Shown here piece after piece: positions 1-8,972 of a DNA stretch of 64,000 nucleotides. A model generated the notes under the pieces. It did no database searches. It was not told where the DNA came from and saw only the letters and a list, made by a program, of their open reading frames with translations. Both the position numbers and the translations under genes were made by a program. Origin of the DNA: Mesorhizobium sp. M2A.F.Ca.ET.046.03.2.1 (GTDB lineage: Bacteria > Pseudomonadota > Alphaproteobacteria > Rhizobiales > Rhizobiaceae); the NCBI RefSeq assembly GCF_003952425.1, contig NZ_CP034449.1:4700001-4764000 (forward strand). Reading direction: 5' to 3'. Position 1 is the stretch's first letter, and each line of letters starts with the position of its first letter.

Positions 1-1293
1 GCCTATCTCAAGCAGTTCCACAAGAAATACCAGGACCCATTCCGGCTTGCCGGCTTAATGGAGGAGAACAGGGCCAAGAAATGGACGCTCCTGCATATCC
101 GCATGTCGCGCCAGTATCGCCCGGAGAACCCGGAACTGCCGACGCTCGATCCCTGGCAGAACCGGACCAAGCCACCGGCCGAGCAGTTCGTCTTTGAGCG
201 GAACCCGTTCTTTCATCGAATAGACGAGAATGGCCGGCAACTGCCGTACATTGACCGGGTTGTCATGAATGTCAGCTCGTCGGCGATCATTTCCGCCAAG
301 ACCGGTGCGGGCGAGAGCGACCTGCAATGCATGGGAATCGACTTTGCCGACTACGCCTTCCTGAAGGACGCGGAGAAGCGCTACCCGGTGAAGATGCATC
401 TGTGGAAACGCACACAGGGTTCGCGGCTGGCGCTGCTGCCCAACCTCAATTGTGCCGACCCGGTGTGGCGTGACCTTCTTCGCGACGTGCGCGTGCGCCG
501 CGCGCTTTCGCTCGCAGTGGACAGGCGCGAGATCAACTTGGCCGTGTTCTATGGATTGGCGCAGGAAAGTGCCGATACAGTCCTGCCGGAGAGCCCGCTT
601 TACCGGCCGGAATTCGCGAGAGCCTGGGTCGCCCACGATCCCGACCGAGCCAACGCCCTGCTCGACGAGGTCGGGCTTAAGGCGCGCGACGATGACGGTC
701 TGCGGATCCTTCCCGATGGACGCCCGGCGCAGGTCATCGTGGAAACGGCCGGCGAAAGCACGCTGGAAACGGACGCGCTCGAACTCATCACCGATCACTG
801 GCGGCAGGTCGGCATCGCCCTGTTCGTCCGGACTTCGCAGCGAGACATCTTCCGCAGCCGCGCGCTAGGTGGCGAGATCATGATGTCGATTTGGTCGGGT
901 ATCGACAATGGTGTGCCGACCGCCGACATGAACCCGTCCCAGTTGGCCCCCACCATGGACGACCAGCTGCAATGGCCGCTCTGGGGTGCTCACTACCTGT
1001 CTCACGGCACGGTCGGCGAGGCGCCCGATCTTCCGCCTGTCGTTGAGTTGATGGCTTTGCTCAAGCGCTGGAACGTTTCGACCGAAGCCGCGGAGCGCGC
1101 CGAAATCTGGAATTCAATGCTGTCGATCTACACCGATCAGGTGTTTTCGATCGGCACGGTGAACGGAACGCATCAGCCGGTTCTGGCGTCCTCGAGGCTG
1201 CGCAATCTGCCTGACAAGGCGCTCTACGGCTACGATCCGACCGCCTATTTCGGTGTCTATATGATGGACACATTCTGGCTTGGAGAGTCCTGA
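1..1293 (+). CDS. ABC transporter substrate-binding protein, oligopeptide type (5' truncated)
   Basis: The reading frame is open from the first base of the window, so the N-terminus and any signal peptide are missing. The visible 430 residues resemble the C-terminal two thirds of family 5 periplasmic solute-binding proteins, for example a segment with RVRRALSLAVDRREIN followed by a VLPESP turn, which is the usual docking region of Dpp/Opp binding proteins. It would bind a peptide or opine-like ligand in the periplasm. The permease gene starts 2 bases after the stop, so they form one operon. The ligand cannot be read from the sequence. Confidence 0.85.
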   Translation, partial: AYLKQFHKKYQDPFRLAGLMEENRAKKWTLLHIRMSRQYRPENPELPTLDPWQNRTKPPAEQFVFERNPFFHRIDENGRQLPYIDRVVMNVSSSAIISAKTGAGESDLQCMGIDFADYAFLKDAEKRYPVKMHLWKRTQGSRLALLPNLNCADPVWRDLLRDVRVRRALSLAVDRREINLAVFYGLAQESADTVLPESPLYRPEFARAWVAHDPDRANALLDEVGLKARDDDGLRILPDGRPAQVIVETAGESTLETDALELITDHWRQVGIALFVRTSQRDIFRSRALGGEIMMSIWSGIDNGVPTADMNPSQLAPTMDDQLQWPLWGAHYLSHGTVGEAPDLPPVVELMALLKRWNVSTEAAERAEIWNSMLSIYTDQVFSIGTVNGTHQPVLASSRLRNLPDKALYGYDPTAYFGVYMMDTFWLGES

Positions 1294-1295
1294 GC

Positions 1296-2294
1296 GTGCT
1301 TCGATATATTGTCTGGCGCATTGCTGTGATGGTTCCAACGCTGCTGATCATATCGGCGCTGGTGTTCACGATCATCGAACTTCCCCCGGGCGACTATTTC
1401 GACAGCTATGTTGCAGAGCTTCGGGCTCAGGGCGAAGCGGTGGATTCCGATCGCATCCAGATGATGCGCAAGGAGTATGGTTTCGACAAGCCGCCGGTCA
1501 TTCGCTACTTCTACTGGGTCGGCGGAATGCTACACGGCGATTTCGGCTATTCCTTCGAATATGAGCTGCCGGTTCGCGATGTCATCGGTGACCGAATGTG
1601 GCTGACCATTTTGGTTTCCTTCGTCACGATCATCTTCACCTGGCTCATCGCCTTTCCGATCGGCATGTACTCAGCCACCCATCAATACAGCTGGGGCGAC
1701 TACGGCCTGACTTTCTTCGGTCTTCTCGGCCTTGCCATTCCGAATTTCATGCTGGCGCTGATCCTGATGTATTTCGCCAACATCTGGTTCGGCACGTCCA
1801 TCGGCCATCTCATGGACCCGCAATATCTCGGCGAGCCGATGAGCTGGGCCAAGGCGAAATCGATCCTCGCCCATCTCTGGATCCCGGTCTTGATCATCGG
1901 CACCGGGGGCACGGCAAGCATGATCCGGCGGCTGCGCGCCAATCTGCTCGACGAGCTGCACAAGCAATATGTCGTGACCGCGCGCGCCAAGGGCCTTCAT
2001 CCCTTCAAGGCGCTGGTCAAATATCCGCTGCGCATGGCGCTCAATTTCTTCATTTCGGACATCGGCTCGATCCTGCCGGCCATCATTTCCGGCGCCGAAA
2101 TCACGGCGATCGTGCTGTCTTTGGAAACGACCGGGCCGATGCTGATCAAGGCGCTGCAAAGCCAGGATATGTATCTGGCGGGGTCATTCCTGATGTTCCT
2201 CGCCTTCCTGACGGTCATCGGCGTCCTGATTTCCGACCTCGCGCTGGCGCTGCTTGATCCACGAATTCGGTTGCAGGGCGGCAGCACCAAATGA
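1296..2294 (+). CDS. ABC transporter permease, DppB/OppB type
   Basis: This 332-residue inner-membrane permease begins at a GTG codon two bases after the binding-protein stop. It begins with the MLRYIVWRIAVMVPTLL-type first helix that is typical of DppB. It carries the binding-protein-dependent transport loop, VVTARAKGLHPFKALVKYP, a variant of the EAA motif that contacts the ATPase. It overlaps the next permease by four bases (ATGA). It should form the membrane channel as a heterodimer with the downstream permease. Confidence 0.9.
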   Translation: MLRYIVWRIAVMVPTLLIISALVFTIIELPPGDYFDSYVAELRAQGEAVDSDRIQMMRKEYGFDKPPVIRYFYWVGGMLHGDFGYSFEYELPVRDVIGDRMWLTILVSFVTIIFTWLIAFPIGMYSATHQYSWGDYGLTFFGLLGLAIPNFMLALILMYFANIWFGTSIGHLMDPQYLGEPMSWAKAKSILAHLWIPVLIIGTGGTASMIRRLRANLLDELHKQYVVTARAKGLHPFKALVKYPLRMALNFFISDIGSILPAIISGAEITAIVLSLETTGPMLIKALQSQDMYLAGSFLMFLAFLTVIGVLISDLALALLDPRIRLQGGSTK

Positions 2295-3472
2295 ACACGC
2301 AATCTCCGCTGCCCGCTCCGGGTGCTCCGCTGCAACATTACGTTTCCATTGCGCCCTTTGACCTGCAGTCGGTCGAGGCGATGACGCCGGAGCAGTCGAA
2401 GGTCTTTCAGGCGTCGCAGTTGCGGCTGATGTGGTGGAAATTCCGGCGGCACCGGCTTGCCCTCATGTCCGGCATATTCCTGGTAGCGCTTTATCTCGGG
2501 ATACTGATCTGCGAGTTCCTGGCGCCCTACAATCTGCACACGCGCAACATGGACTACATCTATTCGCCGCCGCAGCAGGTGCACCTGTTCCACAACGGCC
2601 AGTTCGTCGGGCCGTTCGTCTACGGCCGCCAGATGACGCTGGATATGGACACGCTCAAGCGGAACTATATGGACAAGCAGGATGATGTTCAGCGGATCCG
2701 TTTCTTCTGCAAGGGCGACAGTTACCGGTTCTGGGGCCTGATCGAAGGTGACAGGCATCTTGTCTGCCCTGCCGAAAACGGCCAGCTCTTTCTGGCCGGC
2801 ACCGACAGGCTGGGGCGCGATGTGCTCTCGCGCATCATCTATGGCGCACGCATTTCACTGACGATCGGCCTCGTAGGCATCGCTTTCAGCTTCGTCCTTG
2901 GCATCGTCATCGGGGGGCTGGCCGGCTATCATGGCGGTATGTCCGACCTGATCGTTCAACGAATTATCGAAGTTCTGCAATCGATTCCCAGCATTCCGTT
3001 ATGGTTGGCTCTGGCGGCGATCATGCCGATAACCTGGAGTCCGATTCTGATCTATTTCGGCATTACCGTCATCCTCGGGCTGCTCCACTGGACCGGGCTG
3101 GCGCGGGCCGTGCGTTCAAAGCTTCTAGCCTTGCGTGAGGAGGATTACGTTCTGGCCGCGCAATTGATGGGCGCCAGCAGCAGCCGCATTATCCGCCGGC
3201 ACCTCATTCCCGGCTTCATGTCGCATCTGATCGCGACGGCGACGATCTCCATCCCCGGCATGATCCTGGGCGAGACGGCGCTGAGCTTCCTCGGGCTTGG
3301 CCTGAGGGCGCCGATAACCAGCTGGGGCATCCTGCTCACCGAGGCGCGCAGCGTTAGCGTGATCGCGTTCTATCCATGGCTGCTTTTGCCGATCCTCCCC
3401 GTCATTCTCGTCATCCTGGCGTTCAACTTCCTCGGCGACGGCCTGCGGGACGCCGCAGACCCTTACAAGTGA
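2291..3472 (+). CDS. ABC transporter permease, DppC/OppC type with enlarged periplasmic loop
   Basis: This 393-residue permease overlaps the upstream permease by ATGA. The C-terminal half has the standard DppC features: a GTDRLGRDVLSRIIYGAR segment before the transmembrane core and an EAA-type loop (EEDYVLAAQLMGASSSRII). Between helix 1 and the core there is an insertion of about 75 residues (roughly 85-160) predicted to face the periplasm. Such an insertion is known in a subset of peptide/opine permeases. No ATPase gene follows; the next gene is an unrelated methyltransferase, so the ATPases are either upstream of the window or encoded elsewhere. Confidence 0.88.
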   Translation: MNTQSPLPAPGAPLQHYVSIAPFDLQSVEAMTPEQSKVFQASQLRLMWWKFRRHRLALMSGIFLVALYLGILICEFLAPYNLHTRNMDYIYSPPQQVHLFHNGQFVGPFVYGRQMTLDMDTLKRNYMDKQDDVQRIRFFCKGDSYRFWGLIEGDRHLVCPAENGQLFLAGTDRLGRDVLSRIIYGARISLTIGLVGIAFSFVLGIVIGGLAGYHGGMSDLIVQRIIEVLQSIPSIPLWLALAAIMPITWSPILIYFGITVILGLLHWTGLARAVRSKLLALREEDYVLAAQLMGASSSRIIRRHLIPGFMSHLIATATISIPGMILGETALSFLGLGLRAPITSWGILLTEARSVSVIAFYPWLLLPILPVILVILAFNFLGDGLRDAADPYK

Positions 3473-3663
3473 CATCGTTACCCTGCTGTACGCCGGGCCG
3501 CCTTGTCCGCAGCCTGTTCGGTTGTTGCAGTGTTCATCGTTCGCCTCTATATGCCGCGAGGCTCGATCGGGGTTTAATACATCGCCCTCGGGTTTCACCC
3601 GCGAACCGTTCCGGTCCCGGGCATTGCCGATCTCTTGAGCTGGTTCAGGACACACAAACGCAA

Positions 3664-4173
3664 ATGAGTCGCCTCGAGAGTTTCATCCGCAGGCTGACCG
3701 CGCAGCGCGACATTCTCGATCAAGTCTGCGCGCAGGTGGCGACCATCGAGGGCCCTGTCCTCGAGCTCGGCCTCGGCAATGGCCGGACGTTTCATCATCT
3801 GCGCGAGCGCCTGCCCGGACGCCGGATCGTGGCGTTCGACCGCGCACTGGCCGCCCACGCCAGCTCAATTCCCGAAGCTGAAAACCTCGTGCTCGGCGAA
3901 ATACGCGAGACGGCGATCAGGTTCATTGGCATCGACGCCGCTCTTCTTCATGCCGACATCGGCACCGGGTATGAAGATCGCGACGCAGTGACCGCTACCT
4001 GGCTTCCCGACCTGACCGCGCGCCTGCTTCGCGTCGGCGGCATCGCCGTCAGCGGCACGCCGCTCGATCACCCGCACTTGGAACGCCTCCCGCCGCCGCC
4101 TTCGGTGCCCGCCGACCGTTATTTATCTATAGGCGACTGTGAGAGGTCGAGAAGTCTTCAGGGGATCATATAG
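3664..4173 (+). CDS. Class I SAM-dependent methyltransferase (small, 3' end probably frameshifted)
   Basis: From the ATG at 3664 this reads 169 residues. Motif I of class I methyltransferases is clear at about residues 33-41 (VLELGLGNGRT), and an acidic residue ending the second strand follows (VAFDRA). A frame open upstream to 3376 overlaps the permease gene and is not used. The last 15 residues look unnatural. One extra base near 4121-4124 would give a RYFIYRRL-like ending followed by TGA at 4140-4142, so a single-base deletion near the 3' end is likely. The tail runs into the convergent cyclase gene. The substrate is unknown. Confidence 0.7.
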   Translation: MSRLESFIRRLTAQRDILDQVCAQVATIEGPVLELGLGNGRTFHHLRERLPGRRIVAFDRALAAHASSIPEAENLVLGEIRETAIRFIGIDAALLHADIGTGYEDRDAVTATWLPDLTARLLRVGGIAVSGTPLDHPHLERLPPPPSVPADRYLSIGDCERSRSLQGII

Positions 4174-5573
4174 ACAGCAACCTCCCGCTCAATGCCGCGC
4201 AGCGAGACCTCGTGGGGCTCCGGCTTCAGCGCTTTCCTGCGTAGCAGGTCGGCGGTGAGATTGTCGTCGACCACCGCACGAGTGGCGAAGATCGCCTGTG
4301 CGTTGGCAAGGTTCTGGACCCGCGAAGCAATGTTGACCGTCTGGCCGAAATAGTCCTGCCGCTCGTTCAAGGACACGGCGATGCAGGGGCCGGCATGGAC
4401 ACCGATCTTGAGCAGCAGATCCTCGCGCCCACTCTTGTCGTTGAGCGCGCGCATGGCATCGCGCATCCTGAGGGCCGCAGCAATCGCACGATCTGGCGTG
4501 GCGAAGGTCGCCATCACGGCATCGCCGATGGTCTTCACCACCGCGCCCGCCTCCGCCGCGACGATATCTTGCAGAACCTGAAAATGCTCCCGCACGAGAT
4601 CGAAGGCCGAAAGGTCGCCCACACGCTCGTAGAGCGCGGTCGATCCACGCAGGTCGGTGAACAGGAAAGTCAGGCTGGTGATCTTCAGGCGCTGGTCGAC
4701 GGCCAAAGTATCCGTGCGATAGAGATCGCGGAACGTCTGGTTGGTCAGCAGTCGCTTGGCGGTGAGAAAGGGTCGGCGTTTCCCCAGAAATTCATGCAGT
4801 TCATGGCCGGCGATGAAAACTGCCGGCAACACACGCGTGTCGGTCCTATTTTCCAGCGAAATGCGCAACGGGCCGGGTTGCATCTCCAGCGTCTGGCTCT
4901 GGACATGGTCGCGGTCGAAGACCAGAGAGAGGCTTCGGCGCTCCTTTGTCGGTTCGCCCTTCACGTCGATGAACTGCGCTGAATGGGTGACCGGCTCGAA
5001 GACAATGATGAATTCGGACGGAAGCTGTATCGGCAGAACCGCCTTCTCACCGGGCGCAAGCTCGATGTCCTCCAGCGAGAACTCTTCCATCTTTTGCGCG
5101 AAACCCTCCTCCGGCACGTCGACGCCGGACGCCCAGTAGATCTGGCGGAAATATTCCACCGCAGGAAGTTCGTGTGGATTGTGGGCGGCAATCCTGCGTG
5201 TGCGGGGACTGACGGTGAATGTCACCTCGACCATCTCGTCCAGCGTCGGCGAATAGCCCTGGGAACACAGCGCGCAGGTGTATTCGTCCTTCTGCAGGGT
5301 TTTCAGCGTGGCGTTGGTGTCGAGCACCCCACCACAGCCGGGGCACAGAACATTCCAGGAAATGTCGAAGATGCCTACCCGCGCGGCGTGGAGAAAGGCG
5401 CCTATGGCGCGCTCCTCGTCGAGGCCATGCTTGCTGGCGAAGGCGAGCACATTGATGCGGCAAAGTTCGCGGTCCTCGCCCTCGGCAATGGCTCGCTTGA
5501 TCGCGTCAACAGCCGGGGGATCGACATCGGCCGTTTGCCGCAGAAGCGAGAACAGATCCTGAGCTTCGTTCAT
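4158..5573 (-). CDS. Class III adenylate/guanylate cyclase with N-terminal zinc-ribbon region
   Basis: This protein has 471 residues. The C-terminal domain (about 300-471) is a class III nucleotide cyclase: TFLFTDLRGSTALYERVGD supplies the first metal-binding Asp, VVKTIGDAVMATF the second, and DYFGQTVNIASRVQ the catalytic Asn/Arg segment. The N-terminal part carries two CxxC pairs (CPGCGG at about 79 and CALC at about 100), a likely zinc ribbon, followed by a beta-rich region resembling the DUF5939-type sensor part of such cyclases. No membrane helix is seen, so it is probably cytosolic. It likely makes cAMP; the signal it senses is not evident. Its 3' end overlaps the convergent methyltransferase by 16 bases. 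Confidence 0.85.
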   Translation of the reverse strand: MNEAQDLFSLLRQTADVDPPAVDAIKRAIAEGEDRELCRINVLAFASKHGLDEERAIGAFLHAARVGIFDISWNVLCPGCGGVLDTNATLKTLQKDEYTCALCSQGYSPTLDEMVEVTFTVSPRTRRIAAHNPHELPAVEYFRQIYWASGVDVPEEGFAQKMEEFSLEDIELAPGEKAVLPIQLPSEFIIVFEPVTHSAQFIDVKGEPTKERRSLSLVFDRDHVQSQTLEMQPGPLRISLENRTDTRVLPAVFIAGHELHEFLGKRRPFLTAKRLLTNQTFRDLYRTDTLAVDQRLKITSLTFLFTDLRGSTALYERVGDLSAFDLVREHFQVLQDIVAAEAGAVVKTIGDAVMATFATPDRAIAAALRMRDAMRALNDKSGREDLLLKIGVHAGPCIAVSLNERQDYFGQTVNIASRVQNLANAQAIFATRAVVDDNLTADLLRRKALKPEPHEVSLRGIEREVAVYMIP

Positions 5574-5748
5574 CGTGCAGGCTCCGTAAAATCCGCCCCG
5601 AGGCGTATTAACTGGACCGCGCTTTGGTCCGAATGCTCCATTTTACGTCTAAATTGACCCTACGGCCATTCGAATAGAACAAAGCCTGATGACGGTTCAA
5701 TTCCACTCGGCAGATTTTCACCGGCTGCAAGCGGCACTATGATGGTCC

Positions 5749-6600
5749 ATGGGCATTCATCTTGGGCTCTCTCTCATGCCGAAATCCGACAATCCGCCGC
5801 TTCCAGGGGCCCTTCGCCTTTTCTCCGCGGCTGTCATCGTCGTCCTGATCGTGGGCGCCGGCCTGTTTTTCGCGCCCACGCTGGTCAAGCCGCGCTGGCC
5901 GTGGCCCGTCACGCCGTTCAGCGCCCGCTTCCTCGGCGGCTTCTACACCGCCGAAATGGCGGTGATGGCGGCGCTCTTGTTCTGGAATCGCTGGTCGCCC
6001 GGCAGGCTGGTGCTCGTCATGGCCTTCATTTTCACCGTCATCGTGTCGGCGGCTTCGTTCATCAATCTCGGCTATTTCAACTTCGAACGAAAAGCGGCCT
6101 GGCTCTGGTTCCTTGTCTATCTTGCCTCGGCCGCGGTATCCGGGCTGTTCCTGTGGCGGGCCAGGGCCCGTCCTTCGGCAAAAGGCGTGGCCTTAACCCC
6201 CGCATGGCGCGGCTACATGTCAGCGGAAACGGTGATCCTTGGGCTATACGGCGTCGGCATGTTGCTGTTCCCCCGGGTTGTCAGCAGCAGCTGGCCGTGG
6301 CCGGTCGATCCCTTCCACGCCCAGGTCTACAGCGCCATCTTCCTCGCCGGCGCCGGCGGCGTGTATCTCCTATGGAAAAACGCTCCGCGCGAGGAATTGC
6401 TGGTGCTCGGTCTGGCGCAGCTTCTGGTTGGCCTGCTAGCCATCCTTGGCCTGGTCATCACCGACGCTGCGGTGCACCGGATCGACTGGACGGCAACAAA
6501 GACATTATGCTGGCTCGCCCTTTTCGGCTGGATCGGTCTCAGCGGCGTCTTCAAATTCTACGCTGCCTTCCGGTATTTTAGCTCGCAATCGGCATCATAG
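5749..6600 (+). CDS. Hypothetical eight-helix membrane protein with internal duplication
   Basis: This 283-residue protein is very hydrophobic, with about eight predicted transmembrane segments. It is built from two similar halves of four helices. Each half has a loop of the form PTLVKPRWPWPVTPF (about residue 42) or PRVVSSSWPWPVDPF (about 175), a shared WPWPV-PF signature. This points to an ancient gene duplication. An alternative start is the ATG at 5776 (MPKSDN). I do not recognise a characterised family. It stands alone between the divergent cyclase gene and a mosaic repeat. Confidence 0.7.
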   Translation: MGIHLGLSLMPKSDNPPLPGALRLFSAAVIVVLIVGAGLFFAPTLVKPRWPWPVTPFSARFLGGFYTAEMAVMAALLFWNRWSPGRLVLVMAFIFTVIVSAASFINLGYFNFERKAAWLWFLVYLASAAVSGLFLWRARARPSAKGVALTPAWRGYMSAETVILGLYGVGMLLFPRVVSSSWPWPVDPFHAQVYSAIFLAGAGGVYLLWKNAPREELLVLGLAQLLVGLLAILGLVITDAAVHRIDWTATKTLCWLALFGWIGLSGVFKFYAAFRYFSSQSAS

Positions 6601-6659
6601 ACTATGGAGACGACTGGATTTTCGAGTGACGTCCGGTGCATCGTGCCGGGCCGATCGCC

Positions 6660-6765
6660 CTAGAGCATTTCACCGTTTCAAAGGAAACGGCGAACTGCTC
6701 TATCTCGTTGTTCTGACGCAATTCCGGGCGGAAAACCGCTTACACCTTTCCTAGAATTGCTCTAG
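6660..6765. repeat. Rhizobial intergenic mosaic-type repeat (RIME-like)
   Basis: This 106-bp element is bounded by an exact 8-bp inverted repeat, CTAGAGCA at 6660-6667 and TGCTCTAG at 6758-6765. Inside lie two further hairpins: CCGTTTC/GAAACGG (6673-6690), and GCGG/CCGC just after 6727. From memory, the arrangement and the wording of the repeat match the short palindromic elements scattered between genes in Rhizobiales. It lies just after the membrane protein gene and directly before the acetyltransferase gene. It is probably non-autonomous, with no coding content. Confidence 0.75.
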
Positions 6766-6776
6766 CCGGGAACGCC

Positions 6777-7298
6777 ATGACCAGCACGACCTCGCCATCC
6801 TCCGAGAAAATCGAACCGCAGCTTCGAGCCGTCCGGCCAAGCGATGCGGAGGCGCTTTGCGCTATCTTCAACATGCCGGGCTTTCGCCAGGGCACTCTCA
6901 GGATGCCTTTCGAGCGGGTGGAGCAGGTGGAGCGGCGCATTGCCAAGTCCGGCCAGGAAACCACCTGGATCGTGGCGGAGCTGGAAGGCAAGGTCGTCGG
7001 CCATGGCAACCTTGTCGTGCAGGGTTCGCGCCGCTCGCATGTCGGCGAGATCAACATCGGCCTTGACGATGCCTTTGTCGGCAAGGGCATCGGCTCTGCC
7101 ATACTCGGCGCGCTGCTCGACGTGGCCGATAACTGGCGGGCCCTGAAGCGGGTCGAATTGACCGTCTATGCCGACAACGAACCGGCCATCCGTCTCTACA
7201 CAAGCCACGGCTTCGAGGTCGAAGGTCGGCATGTGAAGGCCGGCTTTACTGACGGGCAGTACCACGACCTCCTGAGCATGGCCCGACTGCGGTTCTAA
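6777..7298 (+). CDS. GNAT family N-acetyltransferase
   Basis: This is a 173-residue single-domain protein. It has the GNAT acetyl-CoA binding signature at about residues 100-108 (VGKGIGSAILGALLDVA) and the C-terminal NEPAIRLYTSHGFEVEGR segment that is usual in RimI/PaiA-like members. The start at 6777 follows the end of the mosaic repeat by 11 bases, so the repeat provides much of its leader. It would transfer an acetyl group from acetyl-CoA to an amine; the acceptor is unknown. Confidence 0.88.
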   Translation: MTSTTSPSSEKIEPQLRAVRPSDAEALCAIFNMPGFRQGTLRMPFERVEQVERRIAKSGQETTWIVAELEGKVVGHGNLVVQGSRRSHVGEINIGLDDAFVGKGIGSAILGALLDVADNWRALKRVELTVYADNEPAIRLYTSHGFEVEGRHVKAGFTDGQYHDLLSMARLRF

Positions 7299-7348
7299 GA
7301 TTCGCTGTTTCCCTTGGCGTTTGCACCACATGCGGCTAGACGGGATCA

Positions 7349-8761
7349 ATGACCGCCGTCTTCGATCCAACCCCTACGCCTCCGGTGGAAATTCTGGCTG
7401 TACTGTCGCTGCTCTGCCCTGAAGTCGTGCGCGACATCGAGCAGAACTGGAATGCACCGGTTTCCGATTACGCCCGCCATCTGTGGCGGCCGGTGGCAAG
7501 GCCTGTATCGGGCCCGGCGATCGCCGCCCGCTCGATCCTGCGCGACGTCCTGCGTCAGCGCCTCGACGTAATTATGCAGCCTGAGGAAGTCGCTAAGGTC
7601 GTCGAAGAGTTCGAGCACAGACCGGTGATTCAATCCGGCCTGCACTGCCTCCTCCTGATGGATCGGATTACCTTCGATGCCCTGCTGCTTGCCTGGCTCG
7701 GCGCGGTAGAAAACGGGCTGTCGGCCTTCGTCGGCTTCATGGGCACGACGATGACCATGGAGACCATTGGCCGGGAGGGTCCGGGATGGCTCGATGTCGG
7801 CGACGACAAGGTCAACCTGTTTGGCTTGGGGCGCCACAAACTGTGCCGCAAGAGCGTCTGCGTGGCCGGTCCTGTCTCCCTCAACAAGCGCGCGCTCGAA
7901 GCGGTTGGCGATGAAACGGATGGCAGCCGCTGGCGGGGCACACTGCTTTCCAGCCAGGACAAGGTGTTTGGAACCGCCGCCGATGCGCTGACGGCCCTCA
8001 ATGAGGATCTGGTCGCCAATTGGGATCGTTCCGGCATGGCCGCTCCCGTCTTCATCGATGATCGGCTCGCCGCTTCTGCCATGGCACGGCATCTGGAATA
8101 TGACGGCAGCCTTCTTTCCAGGCTGCTCACCCAGCCCGCAAGGCGCCAGCGTCTCGACCATGCGTTGCAAGAGGCCGCATCGGGCCCGTTTGGCAGATTC
8201 CTGCCCAATGCGACGGACTATTTCTGGGGCATCCGCGAGCAGCGCGTGCGCAAGCTCGCCCTCGACAACGGACACCTGATCGAGCCTGACAGGCCGCACG
8301 GTCTTTCCATCCCGTTCGAGCGGCCGCATCTCAGGCAGGCGCTGCTGGATGGCGTGCTGCTGCCGAACCTGTTCCTGATGTTCCTCGTCCTTGCCATATT
8401 GCCGCGCGTGCGGGCCGTGGGCGGCCTGAGACAGATTGGCTACGTAGCGCTTTTCCACTCGATCCTGCTGGCCGCGCTGGATGAAAACGTGCCGGAAGAG
8501 CGCGATCTGGCTGCGGAGCTGCAGGTGCGCGAAAATGCCTGGGGCATGCGAGTCATCGATGAAAAGATATCGGTCCGCGAGCAGCTTGCCGGCCTGCCGG
8601 AAGGGGCGCTCTTCCCGGAACTGCTCCGGCAATATAGTTTGCGGACACTTGCCGACACGACCGACGACCTGAAACTGGTCCGCGAAGACTCCCGATGGCG
8701 CAAGATCGGCTGGGCGGAGATCAAGGGACCTGAGCCTTGCTTCAGGCCCTATTCAGGTTGA
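7349..8761 (+). CDS. Hypothetical protein, 470 residues
   Basis: I do not recognise this protein. It has a mostly helical composition, one strongly hydrophobic stretch near residue 330 (LPNLFLMFLVLAILP) that could be a single membrane helix or a buried helix, and a pair of cysteines (KLCRKSVCV) near residue 168. There is no signal peptide and no nucleotide-binding motif. Codon use fits the neighbours, with a strong third-position GC bias across the whole frame, so it is very likely real. A long antisense frame over the same bases is a GC-driven shadow. Confidence 0.6.
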   Translation: MTAVFDPTPTPPVEILAVLSLLCPEVVRDIEQNWNAPVSDYARHLWRPVARPVSGPAIAARSILRDVLRQRLDVIMQPEEVAKVVEEFEHRPVIQSGLHCLLLMDRITFDALLLAWLGAVENGLSAFVGFMGTTMTMETIGREGPGWLDVGDDKVNLFGLGRHKLCRKSVCVAGPVSLNKRALEAVGDETDGSRWRGTLLSSQDKVFGTAADALTALNEDLVANWDRSGMAAPVFIDDRLAASAMARHLEYDGSLLSRLLTQPARRQRLDHALQEAASGPFGRFLPNATDYFWGIREQRVRKLALDNGHLIEPDRPHGLSIPFERPHLRQALLDGVLLPNLFLMFLVLAILPRVRAVGGLRQIGYVALFHSILLAALDENVPEERDLAAELQVRENAWGMRVIDEKISVREQLAGLPEGALFPELLRQYSLRTLADTTDDLKLVREDSRWRKIGWAEIKGPEPCFRPYSG

Positions 8762-8972
8762 TTTTCTAGTGCGCAACGCCAACCGACGGCGACCTATCGG
8801 TGAACTTGGCCTCTGATCCGGCTGCCTCCTTGAACCCATACTGGTCGCTCCATGCCCATTTGCGCTGGCGCTTGCCGGTCGACGGCGATCGGTTCATCCT
8901 TGTGTGAATACCCTGGCCGTGAAGTACGTGGCGAGATCATGCCCGTCACGGCCGCAAGTGAGGTCTTGTTGC

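Noticed and set aside
8762..8972. Short frames between the 470-residue protein and the large cyclase, including an N-terminal extension from GTG 8904
   Set aside because: No motif in the extension; the zinc ribbon begins exactly at the later ATG 8973, which also has the better ribosome-binding site.
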